From the NCBI GenBank assembly GCA_002841395.1, contig PGZM01000006.1, positions 62,001 through 126,000 of the forward strand: a stretch of 64,000 bases of DNA, written 5' to 3'. Both the position numbers and the translations under genes were made by a program. Source of the stretch: Firmicutes bacterium HGW-Firmicutes-9 (GTDB taxonomy: Bacteria > Bacillota > Clostridia > Christensenellales > CAG-138). Below, in pieces: positions 7,851 to 17,356 of this stretch (position 1 is the stretch's first letter; each line of letters opens with the position of its first letter). The notes beneath the pieces were generated by a model. The model did no database searches. It was not told the origin of the DNA and worked only from the letters and a program-made list of their open reading frames with translations.

Positions 7851-9014
7851 TCAGGCTTTTGATTGTTTCGCGTTTCGCTCAATGAGCGCTTCATAGCGCT
7901 CGATCGTCGTTGCCGCGATGTCGTCCCAGGAAAGATAGATCGTCTTGCGTGCGGATTTGCCGATCTTCTTGGTCGTTGCAGGGTCGTTGAGCGCTAGAGT
8001 GATCACGTCACAAAGGCTTTGGGTCGTGTCCTCGCACAAGAAACCGTTCTGACGGTCGATGATCGGTTCGGCGGTTGCGCATCCGCGGACGACCACGCTC
8101 GGTGTTTCCATCGCTGCTGCCTCGCGCACCACCATGCCGGAGGTATCGTAGAGCGAGGGGAACACGAACAGATCCGCCACTTCGTAGAGCCCGTAGAGAT
8201 CGTCTTCACCCGTGATGTGGCCGGTGAAGCGTACCCGATCCGTCAACCCCAGCTCGTCGACCTTTTCCTGGATTGATTTGACGTCCGGTCCCTGACCCGC
8301 GAGCACGAGCGTGAACGGTTTCCCGTTTTGCGCGTAGCAGGCGCAGCTTTCCAGAATGCGCAGGATATTTTTCTTCCAGTTCATCTGACCGCAATAGAAT
8401 AATATCGGCTCGTCCGGCAGGTTGAATTTCTCCTTTGCGGCTGCGGCGCGCGCGGGACTTGGGTCGATATCCGGCGTACCGTTCGGCATAACGATCACTT
8501 CGCCGACGTAGCCATAATCGTAGAGCGTTTCCTTTGAGCTCTGGCTGACGGTCCATACCTCGTCGCAGCGCTGATAGAAATTGATGATGGTTGCCACGGC
8601 GATGTTTGCAAGCATTTCTGTGCCCATAATCTGGTAAAAATCGTCATAATAGCGTGAGTGGAACATGCCGATCATAGGGATGCCGCGCTTACGCGCGAGC
8701 CGCTGCGCCTCCAACCCCGCGATAAATGGCGAGTGTGCGTGGATGATGTCCAGCTGGATGCTGCGAATACGGGCTTCATAGTGCGCGTCGAGTTGCGGGA
8801 TGCCCGCGTTATATTGCTTCTGCCGCGGCAGTTCCCTGCTGATAAAGTCGACGAGTTCAAAGGGATATCCGCCGCGGAAGCCTGTATCCGACATCGGCGC
8901 AAATACATAACACTCCTCGCCTTTGCGGGCGAGCGCTGTCGCATAATGGTAGACCACTCGGCCTACGCCGTCTACAATCGGTAAAAATGTATCGCTGAAC
9001 TGTCCGATTCTCAT
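7851..9014 (-). CDS. GT4-family glycosyltransferase (diacylglycerol glycosyltransferase-like)
   Basis: A 387-residue GT-B fold glycosyltransferase of family GT4. The N-terminal half holds GQFSDTFLPIVDGVGRVV and HAHSPFIAGLEAQRLA, typical of membrane-associated enzymes that glycosylate diacylglycerol or phosphatidylinositol. The C-terminal half shows the donor-binding region FYCGQMNWKKN and the EX7E-type segment ending PSLYDTSGMVVREAAAMETP. The usual product would be a glycolipid, possibly a lipoteichoic acid anchor, at the inner face of the membrane. The ATG giving MRIGQF fits the family; an upstream in-frame ATG would add 27 unrelated residues. The gene converges on the acyltransferase pair. 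Confidence 0.88.
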   Translation of the reverse strand: MRIGQFSDTFLPIVDGVGRVVYHYATALARKGEECYVFAPMSDTGFRGGYPFELVDFISRELPRQKQYNAGIPQLDAHYEARIRSIQLDIIHAHSPFIAGLEAQRLARKRGIPMIGMFHSRYYDDFYQIMGTEMLANIAVATIINFYQRCDEVWTVSQSSKETLYDYGYVGEVIVMPNGTPDIDPSPARAAAAKEKFNLPDEPILFYCGQMNWKKNILRILESCACYAQNGKPFTLVLAGQGPDVKSIQEKVDELGLTDRVRFTGHITGEDDLYGLYEVADLFVFPSLYDTSGMVVREAAAMETPSVVVRGCATAEPIIDRQNGFLCEDTTQSLCDVITLALNDPATTKKIGKSARKTIYLSWDDIAATTIERYEALIERNAKQSKA

Positions 9015-9133
9015 AGAAAAAATCCCATGCCTTTCAAGCGTTGTTGCCACGAAGAAATAGCACGTCTTCACGGCTCGCGTCTGTAGCGCGACCATTGTGG
9101 AACACGATCATTCTACCACAACACCGCGAAACG

Positions 9134-9142
9134 TGTTATGAT
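9134..9142 (+). promoter_or_regulatory. Possible extended -10 promoter
   Basis: TGT followed by TATGAT lies about 115 bases before the secreted glycosidase-domain gene. No -35 box is evident. Confidence 0.35.
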
Positions 9143-9257
9143 GAAACACAAGGTTTTACAGAACATGTTGTAAACAATTGTGTCGATTTGCACGTGTGTT
9201 GTTTGGTGATTTGATACCAGGTTCAATCATCAAAATAATATGAAAGAATAAGCCGAT

Positions 9258-10343
9258 ATGAAGAAGACAAAAATCGTACGCATCTGTTCCATCGTTTTGT
9301 CGTTGATGGCGGCTTTTGTTGTGCTTCCCGCAAATGCGGAAGGCGGGCCTGTTGACCAGACGCTGACCTTTTCCATCGGCCCGGTTACTGCCGCAGATAC
9401 GGCGGCATACCTTCGTTCTCTCGCGTTTGGAACATTCCATGATGCGGACAGCGTCTACTTTGATTACACCATGAACGGCTCGGCAGACGGAATGGATGCG
9501 CGCGCGATGCTGTTTTCCGCCTGCGGCGGCATTTCGGACTGGATTTCGTTCGGCGAGCGCGTCTCCAGCGGGCTCTGCGACGAGCGGCTGTTTGATCGCT
9601 TCTCCTACACAGGCATACAGGATGACCTGCACGGCAACTACAAAAGCGAGAACGTAGCCATCACGATTATTCAAGGCAGAGTCAGCGACAGCGATTATTA
9701 TCTTGCCGACATCTACCTGCAGGACATCACATGCTTCGTGACGGCATTCAGCAGCGACGAGTTCATGGGTAATTCGACGACGGTGCGCAAGATATTTGAT
9801 ACCATTCCCAATGCAATCATCGGCATGAACGGAGACTATTATTCCAACAACGTCTACGGGCCGGTGATTCGTAACGGCCAGACTTACGTCAGCCGCGTTT
9901 CGAGTTACTGGGACATCGCGCTGTTGGACAGCGCAGGCGTGTTGACGACATATCCGCACGGCAAGCTGAAAAAGGCTGCGCTCAAGGAACTGGACGCCTA
10001 TCAGACGTGGGTCTTCGGGCCGGCGCTGCTGGACGCGGACGGAGACGCCAAGAGAAGCTTTCGCAGCAAAGTGCTGCCCCACAATCCGCGCTCGGTGCTG
10101 GGATATTATGAGCCGGGGCATTATGCGTTTCTGCTGGTCGACGGGCGGTCAGAAACCTCCGATGGCATCACGATGTCCGAGCTTTCCGAATTCTGTGAGG
10201 AGCTGGGTTTCACCAGCGCATATAATATGGATGGCGGCCAGTCCAGCGTGATGGTGGCGAAAGAGGGTTTTGTGAACGATCCCTTCCGCGGGGGCAGGGC
10301 GGTGAGCGATATTCTAGCGATTCGGGATCTGCCGCAGGAGTAA
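9258..10343 (+). CDS. Secreted phosphodiester glycosidase (NAGPA) domain protein
   Basis: A 361-residue exported protein. A classic signal peptide (MKKTKIVRICSIVL to about Ala27, site near ANAEG) is followed by about 100 residues of linker and a NAGPA domain. The domain shows NGDYYSNNVYGPVIRNGQ, GYYEPGHYAFLLVDGR and AYNMDGGQSSVM, the conserved core of the family that removes GlcNAc from phosphodiester-linked sugars and is also found in bacterial exopolysaccharide proteins. It probably trims or remodels a surface polymer outside the cell. It is one of three NAGPA genes in the window. No membrane anchor is seen at the C-terminus, so it may be released. Confidence 0.85.
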   Translation: MKKTKIVRICSIVLSLMAAFVVLPANAEGGPVDQTLTFSIGPVTAADTAAYLRSLAFGTFHDADSVYFDYTMNGSADGMDARAMLFSACGGISDWISFGERVSSGLCDERLFDRFSYTGIQDDLHGNYKSENVAITIIQGRVSDSDYYLADIYLQDITCFVTAFSSDEFMGNSTTVRKIFDTIPNAIIGMNGDYYSNNVYGPVIRNGQTYVSRVSSYWDIALLDSAGVLTTYPHGKLKKAALKELDAYQTWVFGPALLDADGDAKRSFRSKVLPHNPRSVLGYYEPGHYAFLLVDGRSETSDGITMSELSEFCEELGFTSAYNMDGGQSSVMVAKEGFVNDPFRGGRAVSDILAIRDLPQE

Positions 10344-10416
10344 GCGTATTTATTAGAACGAAAAATGGAAACTGTTACAGAACAGACAGTAAAGAAAAAG
10401 ATTTTAGAAAAGATAT

Positions 10417-11760
10417 ATGGAAGATTTATTTCAACAACAAATAGAAGAAAACGCGCCGCTTGCGGATCGCATGCGCCCGCGCACGCTCGATGAGTTCATC
10501 GGGCAGAAACACATTGTGGGCGAAGGAAAGCTGCTTCGTCGCGCAATACTGACCGACCGGTTACAGTCGTCCATCTTCTTCGGGCCTCCCGGCACGGGGA
10601 AGACCACGCTTGCCTCCATCATCGCAAACGCGACCGGCGGCGCGTTCGTCAAGCTCAACGCCGTCACGGCGGGGGTCAAGGAACTTCGCGCCATCGTAGA
10701 GGAGGCGGAAAACCGCCTGCGCCTCTATCGCCAACCCACGTATCTGCTGCTGGACGAGTGCCACCGCTGGAGCAAGACGCAGAGCGATTCGCTCCTGCCT
10801 GCGCTGGAGCGCGGCATCATCCGCTTCATCGGCTCGACCACGGAAAACCCGATGATCGCCATGACGAGCGCAATCGTGTCCCGCTGCCGCGTGTTTCAGT
10901 TTTATCCGCTGACCATGGAGGATGTGGAGCAGGCGGTGCTTGCGGCGGTGAAGGACGAGGAGCGCGGTTTTGGCAAGCTTCCGGTCGTGCTGGAGGAAGA
11001 AGCGCTGCACACCATCTCCGACATCGCGAACGGAGACTGCCGCAACGCGCTCAACGCGCTGGAGCTCGCGGTGTTGACCACCGCGGAAGACGAGGCGGGC
11101 GAAATTCGCATCACGCGGGAGATTGCAGCCGAGTCCAGCCAGAAAAAAGTCATCAAGCTCGACGAGCAGCTGTTTTACGATATGCTGTCGGCGTTCTGCA
11201 AGTCTCTGCGCGGCGGGGATTCCGACGCCGCGATTGCGTGGTTCACGCGGTTGTTGTATGCGGGTGTCGATCCGCGCATCATCGCGCGGCGGCTCATCGC
11301 GCACGCGAGCGAGGACGTTGGGCTGGCAAACCCGCAGGCGATGGTGCAGGCCGTTGCCGCCGCGGACGCGCTGGAGCATATCGGCCTTCCCGAAGCGCGG
11401 CTGCCGCTGACGCAGGCGATCATCTTCATCTGTGAATCGCCCAAGAGCAACAGCGTGGTCAGCGCACTCATGGCAGCCAACGCGGACGCGGAGACGAGCT
11501 TTGACGAGCCGGTGCCGGTCTATCTTCGGGATACATCCTTTGCGGGAGCGGGTAAGCTCGGCCACGGCAAAGGTTATCTGTATCCCCATGATTTCCCCGG
11601 GCACTGGGTCAAGCAGGAGTATATGCCGCCTTCGCTGAAAGGCAGACGCTATTATGTGCCCTCCGATCAGGGACAGGAAGCAAAGATATTGGAAAACCAC
11701 CAGCGCAGGGAAAAGCTCCGTTCCGGAGAACCGCCCGCACAGGACAAAACTGAGGAATAA
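10417..11760 (+). CDS. rarA: Replication-associated recombination protein A (MgsA/RarA)
   Basis: A 447-residue AAA+ ATPase that acts at stalled replication forks, related to eukaryotic WRNIP1 and clamp loaders. Visible motifs are ADRMRPRTLDEFIGQKHIVG near the N-terminus, Walker A GPPGTGKTT (about residue 55), Walker B YLLLDECHRW and sensor 1 IGSTTENP. The C-terminal tetramerisation region follows (SEDVGLANPQAM, and YLYPHDFPGHWVKQEY near the end). Here Walker B reads DECH where the usual form is DEIH. The ATG at 10417 has only a weak AGAAAAG ribosome site. Length and domain order are normal. Confidence 0.94.
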   Translation: MEDLFQQQIEENAPLADRMRPRTLDEFIGQKHIVGEGKLLRRAILTDRLQSSIFFGPPGTGKTTLASIIANATGGAFVKLNAVTAGVKELRAIVEEAENRLRLYRQPTYLLLDECHRWSKTQSDSLLPALERGIIRFIGSTTENPMIAMTSAIVSRCRVFQFYPLTMEDVEQAVLAAVKDEERGFGKLPVVLEEEALHTISDIANGDCRNALNALELAVLTTAEDEAGEIRITREIAAESSQKKVIKLDEQLFYDMLSAFCKSLRGGDSDAAIAWFTRLLYAGVDPRIIARRLIAHASEDVGLANPQAMVQAVAAADALEHIGLPEARLPLTQAIIFICESPKSNSVVSALMAANADAETSFDEPVPVYLRDTSFAGAGKLGHGKGYLYPHDFPGHWVKQEYMPPSLKGRRYYVPSDQGQEAKILENHQRREKLRSGEPPAQDKTEE

Positions 11761-11790
11761 CGCGGTCATCCGCGCAACAGGAGTAACGTA

Positions 11791-12243
11791 ATGTATACGA
11801 CGATTTCGAACACCAGCATCAGCTTTGTACAGCTGTTTACCATGATCTTCTCCGGCACATTCGGCCTATTGGGTCTGATCTTTCTTGCGGTCGGTACCGG
11901 CTTCTATATCGCGATGAACAAAAAACGCAGCCTGTGCACCGCGTATACGGAAGGAACGGTCAGCGCCATGCAGACGCAGTTCGGCTCAAGCGGCCTTCGC
12001 GCGGTATATAGCTTCGCAATCGACGGCAAACCCCTGCAATACGTCTCCAATTATGCGGGAACCAGCAATCTGCTGGTGGGGCAGAGCGTCGAGGTCTATT
12101 ATGATCCGAACAACATCGGCAGAGTCTATATCGAAGAGGATGCGCGCCAGTTGAAATCCTTCAGCCGTGTGTTCATCATCCTCGGCGGCGTGTTTACCAG
12201 CGTTGCGCTGATCGTCGCGGTGGTTTTGCTGGGCGTCTTTTAA
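11791..12243 (+). CDS. DUF3592 membrane protein
   Basis: A 150-residue protein with two membrane helices (about residues 16-40 and 125-148) enclosing a small beta-rich domain of roughly 80 residues. GTVSAMQTQFGSSGLRAVYS and SVEVYYDPNNIGRVYIEED match the DUF3592 pattern, in which PxNP or DPNN follows a short strand. The function of the family is unknown. An AGGAG site eight bases before the ATG supports the start. It sits 30 bases after rarA, probably on the same transcript, with no functional link implied. Confidence 0.75.
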   Translation: MYTTISNTSISFVQLFTMIFSGTFGLLGLIFLAVGTGFYIAMNKKRSLCTAYTEGTVSAMQTQFGSSGLRAVYSFAIDGKPLQYVSNYAGTSNLLVGQSVEVYYDPNNIGRVYIEEDARQLKSFSRVFIILGGVFTSVALIVAVVLLGVF

Positions 12244-12352
12244 GCGAACGCCCATTTTTACAGACGATAGAAACGCCAAAAACAGAAAAAATACATCCGT
12301 GGAGCGATTACGTTTATATTTCGGACATTTTGTGAATAATCGTGGGGTATCA

Positions 12353-12381
12353 TTGGCACGGCATCGGGCTTATGGTACACT
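12353..12381 (+). promoter_or_regulatory. Promoter of the cotH-VTC-DUF4956 module
   Basis: TTGGCA and TACACT are exactly 17 bases apart, ending about 50 bases before the CotH start codon. Confidence 0.7.
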
Positions 12382-12432
12382 AGACGTTGCGAAAATGCTC
12401 ACCCGCAATTTCGCGAAAGGAGCATTGGATAC

Positions 12433-15400
12433 ATGGCGAAACGAAGAAGGAGATCATCCGGCGCGCGCAAGTTGCTCATCGTTGTGCTGCTTGCCGTCAG
12501 CGCGGTTGCGCTCATTCTTTATTTAACAAAAGGCGGCGGAAAAATTGAAAACGAATACCTCGGTCAGATTCAGATCAACGAGGTAATGACGAGCAACAAA
12601 GGCTCCGTGCCGGACGAAACAGGCGACTTCCCGGATTGGATTGAGGTGTACAACAACACCGACAAATCGCTGGACATCTCCGGATTCGGTCTGGCTGACG
12701 AGCTGATCTCCGCAGCAAAATGGACGTTCCCCGAGGGCTCTGTGATTCAACCCCGCGGGTATCTTGTCGTATTCTGCAGCGGCGACCCCACGCGCGGAAA
12801 AATGCACACCCCGTTTAAACTCTCCGCGTCGGACGACGTGATTCTTTCCAACGTCTCGGGCAAGGTGGTGGACAGCATCACCCTCAAGCCCGTCACGAGC
12901 GGCTATTCGCTCGGGCGCAGCGCGAGCGATGCAGCCAGCTGGACCGAGATGCTGCCAAGCCCAGGTTATCCGAACACGCAGGAGGGAGCCGCGCAGTATC
13001 TTGCGACGCTCTCCGCCTCCGCCGAGGAGACCAACGGCGTCTACATCAACGAGTTTATGCCGAGCAACGCCTCCACGCTGGTGGGTCCCGACGGTGCATA
13101 TTGCGACTGGATGGAGCTCTACAACACCACGGGCGCAGAGGTCGATCTCAGCGGATTCGGCGTTTCGGATTCTCCGACCCAGCCGCTGAAATACACGCTG
13201 CCCGCCGGCACGAAGATTCCCGCAAACGGCGTGCTGCTCATCTACCTGACCGGCAGAGAGACGCCGGAAGGCGCGGACCGAATCGAAGCCCCGTTCGGAC
13301 TTGCCGGTTATGCCGAGAGCGTGGTGTTCTCAACCCCTGCGGGACGCATCATCGATCAATACGATTATTCCCGCGCAAACACGGATATGAGCTTTGCGCG
13401 CAATCCCGACGGCACGGGCGAATGGACGACCACCGCCCAGCCCACGCCGGGCTATACCAACAACAATGCGGGGCTTGAGGCGTTCATGCGGACGCTTTCC
13501 TACGGAAAAGGCGAAATCGTCATCTCCGAGGTGCTCAACGCAAACGTCTCCTACCTCAAGCAGCCCGACGGCGAGTATTACGACTGGATCGAGATACACA
13601 ACACCACGGGTGCGCCAATCTCACTTGCGGGCTACGCGTTGAGCAACAACGCGAAGAACCCCGCCAAATGGGTGTTCCCCGACGTAACGCTCGATGCGGG
13701 CGAATATTTAACGGTTCAAGCGTCGGGAAAGAACGTTTCCGACGCGCAAAAAAAAAATAATCTAGAGACGAACTTCGGCCTCTCTGCGGATGGCGATGTC
13801 GTTTTTCTGTTTACACCCGACGGCACGCTACTGGACAAGCTGCTCGTACCGAAGGGCCACGCGGACGTGAGCTATGGCAGAACGGATGCAAACCTGCTCT
13901 TTTACGCAAAGCCCACGCCGAGCGCAGCCAACAGCGGCGGCACGATGGGATATGCCACCGAGCCCAAGATTACGACGCCCGGCGGCACGTTTGACAGCGC
14001 GCAGAGCGTCAGCGTCGAAGTGCCGGAAGGTTGCACCGTCACCTATACCCTGGACGGAACGGTTCCGCTGGAAAACGGTACGCGCTACAGCGGCCCGATC
14101 TCGATTGGCAGAACCACGGCATTGCGTGTTCGCTCGTTTAAGAGCGGTTACAATGGCAGCGACACCGTCAGCCAGTCGTATATCATTAATACAGGCGAAA
14201 GCACGGTGGAAAGCCACAAGTACACGCTGCCGGTGATCAGCATCGTTACCGATCCGAAGAATCTTTGGGATCCGGATATCGGCATCTATGTTGCAGGCAG
14301 CGATTATGCGGAAGCCACCGGCGAAGGAACGGATCCGTTGCAGATCACGACTGCAAAGAACGATCCGAACTGGAATTTGCTGAATTTCTGGGCGCAGCCG
14401 AAGTCGCATCCCGATCCCCTTGGCAGAACCTGGGAACGCGACGTGCACTTTGACTATATTGATCAGAACGGAACGACGCTCTACAGCGGCGACGGAGCGA
14501 TTCAGATTCAGGGTCAGTTTTCGCGTTTCGGCGAACAAAAGGGTCTTGCCCTGATTGCGCGCGGCGCATACGGGGACTCGATGTTCAACTACCCGTTCTT
14601 TGAGAATCGGGATATCACAAGCTACAAATCACTGATTCTTCGCGCGAGCGGACAGGACCAAGGGTACTCTCGCATTCGGGACAATCTCATCACCTCGCTC
14701 TTCGAAGAGGGGAACACGGGGTTGCCGGCGGAGCGAGCGGTCGTCGTGCAGGCGCACAAGCAGGTCGTCGTATTGCTCAACGGCAAGTACTGGGGCGTGT
14801 ACGACCTGATGGAAAAGATCACCGAGCACTTTGTTGCGCAGCGGTTCCATCTCGCCAACCCGAAGTCGATCGACATGCTCTTCGGTAACGGAAACCAGTA
14901 CTGCGTGCTTGCCGGCGATGGTTGGCAGGACTACACCGAGATGGTCGAGTGGGCGGGCAGCCATGACCTGGGTGATCCGTCGAATTATGATTACATCAAT
15001 TCTCTAATGGATACGGAGAATTACGCGACTTTTGTCGCGGCCGAGATCATCGTTGGAAACACCGACTCTGCCAACATCAAATATTGGCGCAGTGCGGAAT
15101 ACGACAACAAGTGGCGCTGGATTTTCTACGACTTCTGTTGGGCGATGAATCGCGATGACGATCGGGAAGATGCGTATACCAGCGGCTACCGCAGAGATTT
15201 CTTCAGCCGGTACTTTGACCCGGAGGGACACGGTAATGCAAAAGCCGCCTCCACGGTGCTGATCCGCGCGCTGCTGGAGAACTCGACTTTCCAGCAGATG
15301 TTCCTCGAAAAAGTCGCGCTGATGATCAACGACGTGTATACGCCGGAGAAGATCAACGCGATGGTGGATCGCCTGCAGGGCAACATCATGGAAGAGATGA

Positions 15401-15582
15401 AGTATGACGTCGACCTCTGGGACGGCATCACCTACTCCTCCTGGCAGCAGCACTGCGACCACATCCGCGCTTATGCGGACCATTATCAGGAATATGCGTT
15501 GAAGCATGTGCAGAACTATTTCAGCCTCAGCGATTCGGAGATGAACAACATCTTCGGACGCACATCATCCTTGACGGATTAA
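12433..15582 (+). CDS. Membrane-anchored CotH-family kinase with three lamin-tail domains
   Basis: A 1049-residue exported protein. One N-terminal membrane helix (about 14-30) follows a run of arginines. Three lamin-tail domains come next (about 40-170, 190-320 and 355-490), each opening with an INE(V/F)M or SEVLNAN motif and carrying DWIEVYNNT, DWMELYNTTG or DWIEIHNTTG. A Fn3-associated beta domain (about 500-580, TYTLDGTVPLENG) and a CotH domain (about 600-960) finish it. CotH of Bacillus is an atypical protein kinase that phosphorylates spore-coat proteins. The CotH core shows GAIQIQGQFSR, GNTDSANIKYWR and WRWIFYDFCWAMN; the last usually reads D-x-D, and the second Asp is Cys here. It is the first gene of a three-gene operon. 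Confidence 0.86.
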   Translation: MAKRRRRSSGARKLLIVVLLAVSAVALILYLTKGGGKIENEYLGQIQINEVMTSNKGSVPDETGDFPDWIEVYNNTDKSLDISGFGLADELISAAKWTFPEGSVIQPRGYLVVFCSGDPTRGKMHTPFKLSASDDVILSNVSGKVVDSITLKPVTSGYSLGRSASDAASWTEMLPSPGYPNTQEGAAQYLATLSASAEETNGVYINEFMPSNASTLVGPDGAYCDWMELYNTTGAEVDLSGFGVSDSPTQPLKYTLPAGTKIPANGVLLIYLTGRETPEGADRIEAPFGLAGYAESVVFSTPAGRIIDQYDYSRANTDMSFARNPDGTGEWTTTAQPTPGYTNNNAGLEAFMRTLSYGKGEIVISEVLNANVSYLKQPDGEYYDWIEIHNTTGAPISLAGYALSNNAKNPAKWVFPDVTLDAGEYLTVQASGKNVSDAQKKNNLETNFGLSADGDVVFLFTPDGTLLDKLLVPKGHADVSYGRTDANLLFYAKPTPSAANSGGTMGYATEPKITTPGGTFDSAQSVSVEVPEGCTVTYTLDGTVPLENGTRYSGPISIGRTTALRVRSFKSGYNGSDTVSQSYIINTGESTVESHKYTLPVISIVTDPKNLWDPDIGIYVAGSDYAEATGEGTDPLQITTAKNDPNWNLLNFWAQPKSHPDPLGRTWERDVHFDYIDQNGTTLYSGDGAIQIQGQFSRFGEQKGLALIARGAYGDSMFNYPFFENRDITSYKSLILRASGQDQGYSRIRDNLITSLFEEGNTGLPAERAVVVQAHKQVVVLLNGKYWGVYDLMEKITEHFVAQRFHLANPKSIDMLFGNGNQYCVLAGDGWQDYTEMVEWAGSHDLGDPSNYDYINSLMDTENYATFVAAEIIVGNTDSANIKYWRSAEYDNKWRWIFYDFCWAMNRDDDREDAYTSGYRRDFFSRYFDPEGHGNAKAASTVLIRALLENSTFQQMFLEKVALMINDVYTPEKINAMVDRLQGNIMEEMKYDVDLWDGITYSSWQQHCDHIRAYADHYQEYALKHVQNYFSLSDSEMNNIFGRTSSLTD

Positions 15583-15642
15583 CGATGCAGTCCGGTGCCG
15601 GTGAAAGGCTCCGGGTGCAGAATAAACTGGAAGATACGGTAA

Positions 15643-16356
15643 ATGGCGGCAAAACAAGCGCTTCCCGGTAAGCAGTACCGGCACGAACTGAAATACGTCA
15701 TCTCGGAAGGAGAGCATAAGCTCTTGAGTACGCGCATCAAAGCGTGCCTCAAGCAGGATTATCATGCCTCCCTCAACGGCGGCGAATACTATATTCGCAG
15801 CCTCTATTTTGACGATCCGTTCGACACCGCGCTTTGGGAAAAGACCGGCGGCTCCAGCTCACGCGACAAGTTTCGCATCCGCATCTACAATTTGCAGGAC
15901 AACGCGATCAAGCTGGAACGCAAGCATAAAGAGGGTCAATACATCAAAAAGGACAGCGTAAATCTATCGCGGCAGGACTGCGACGAGATCGTTCGCGGCA
16001 ATCTCGAGTGCCTCAAGCACAACGACAGCCCCTTTGCGATGCAGTTTTACGGCATCTTCAAAGCGAACCACCTGCGCCCGAAGGTGCTTGTTGACTACTC
16101 GCGGGAACCCTATGTGTTTCCTTCCGAGGATGTGCGCATCACGTTCGATAAAAACGTCCGCACGGCGATGCGTTGTACGGATCTGTTCAACCCCAACGTG
16201 ATCACCTATCCCGTTTGGGATTTGCGCAACTGCATGATCCTAGAGGTCAAGTTCAACGATAGCCTGCCGCAGTATGTGCAGGAGCTGCTCACTCTGGGAG
16301 CAGCGCAGCGCACGGCGGCCAGCAAATATGTCTTTTGCCGCCAGTATGAGTTTTAA
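15643..16356 (+). CDS. VTC-domain (polyphosphate polymerase-like) protein
   Basis: A 237-residue cytoplasmic protein that is one VTC tunnel domain of the CYTH superfamily. In yeast Vtc4 this fold polymerises polyphosphate from ATP. The basic tunnel residues are visible in order: YRHELKYVI (about residue 12), IRSLYFDD, KFRIRIYN, KLERKHKEGQYIKK, RPKVLVDYSREPYV, MILEVKFND and the final ASKYVFCR. The bacterial members are not well characterised, so polyphosphate synthesis is an inference from the fold. It lies 60 bases after the CotH kinase gene and 63 before the DUF4956 gene, a set that I recall recurring in other bacteria. Confidence 0.85.
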   Translation: MAAKQALPGKQYRHELKYVISEGEHKLLSTRIKACLKQDYHASLNGGEYYIRSLYFDDPFDTALWEKTGGSSSRDKFRIRIYNLQDNAIKLERKHKEGQYIKKDSVNLSRQDCDEIVRGNLECLKHNDSPFAMQFYGIFKANHLRPKVLVDYSREPYVFPSEDVRITFDKNVRTAMRCTDLFNPNVITYPVWDLRNCMILEVKFNDSLPQYVQELLTLGAAQRTAASKYVFCRQYEF

Positions 16357-16419
16357 GCGAAGCGCAATCTTGCGCCAGCCATAGATTTCTTCATCAGGAT
16401 GATGTTAAGGAGGTAACGT

Positions 16420-17112
16420 ATGAATACTATTCTGCGCGCGGAGGGGGATGCGCTCACAACCGCATTCAACATTAAGGAGCTCTTTTCGAGCACGCTAAAT
16501 CCCCTGCAGGTGATTCTGACGCTGGTTATTGCGTTGGGCATCGGCGGATTTCTGTATTTCATCTATAAGAAGACGTTCGCGGGGGTTGTGTACTCGCGCG
16601 CGTTCAACCTGAGTCTGATTATGCTCACGATGGTGTCCGCGATGGTCATCATGCTCATCAGCTCGAACCTCACGCTCTCGCTGGGCATGGTCGGCGCGCT
16701 GTCCATCGTCCGTTTCCGTACGGCGATCAAGGACCCGATCGACACGGTGTATATGTTCTGGGCGGTCGGCGAAGGCCTTGCGCTCGGCGCGGGGTTTGTG
16801 GATGTCGGCCTCATCAGCGCGCTGGTCATCGGCGTGATCATGGTGGTCATCACCTCTATGAAGGGCAGCGGCACCATGCCGTACCTGCTCATCCTGCATT
16901 TTGATGATCGCGCCAGCCAGCAGATCAAGGGCCTGATCCGTCAGCTGCCCAAGGCGCACATCAAGAGCAAGACCGTACAGCATGACGGCATCGAGCTGAC
17001 CATCGAGCTGCGCATCCGCGAAAGCGACACGGACTTTGTTGATAAGTTCCTGCGCGTGCCGGGCGTCTTCGACGCAACCCTCGTCGCGCATCAGGGAGAC
17101 TTGCTCTCGTAA
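16420..17112 (+). CDS. DUF4956 integral membrane protein
   Basis: A 230-residue protein with four or five membrane helices in its first 150 residues and a cytoplasmic C-terminal domain of about 75 residues (KGSGTMPYLLILHFDD onward) that looks like a small ferredoxin-like fold. The loop SLGMVGALSIVRFRTAIKDP is the signature of DUF4956. The family is often next to VTC-domain genes, as here, but its function is unknown; partner or channel for the VTC protein is an inference. A TTAAGGAGG ribosome site precedes the ATG, and a terminator follows within 20 bases, so it closes the operon. Confidence 0.82.
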   Translation: MNTILRAEGDALTTAFNIKELFSSTLNPLQVILTLVIALGIGGFLYFIYKKTFAGVVYSRAFNLSLIMLTMVSAMVIMLISSNLTLSLGMVGALSIVRFRTAIKDPIDTVYMFWAVGEGLALGAGFVDVGLISALVIGVIMVVITSMKGSGTMPYLLILHFDDRASQQIKGLIRQLPKAHIKSKTVQHDGIELTIELRIRESDTDFVDKFLRVPGVFDATLVAHQGDLLS

Positions 17113-17130
17113 TTTTCAACGAATCAAAAT

Positions 17131-17157
17131 GAGGCTGCCTTCACGGCGGCCTCTTTT
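17131..17157 (+). terminator. Terminator of the cotH-VTC-DUF4956 operon
   Basis: A nine-base stem (GAGGCTGCC with GGCGGCCTC, one G-T pair) and a five-base loop are followed by TTTT. Confidence 0.8.
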
Positions 17158-17356
17158 GCGTTGCGCCGCTGGCTCTTTTCGTTGAGATCAAGCTGAGATT
17201 TTACAGAAGAACCCTTTGATACACAGTGATATAGTTGAATCGTGCAATATTATCAAAACTGCTGTTGAAGTACTGGAATTGATGGTAGCTGCTGTATATA
17301 ATGAGTATGCGAAGTTATACATGAGACTGTGGCATTATGATTTGCAGGAAACGATC

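Noticed and set aside
12299-12526. Open frame of 75 codons before the CotH gene
   Set aside because: It covers the CotH promoter and overlaps the gene's start in another frame.
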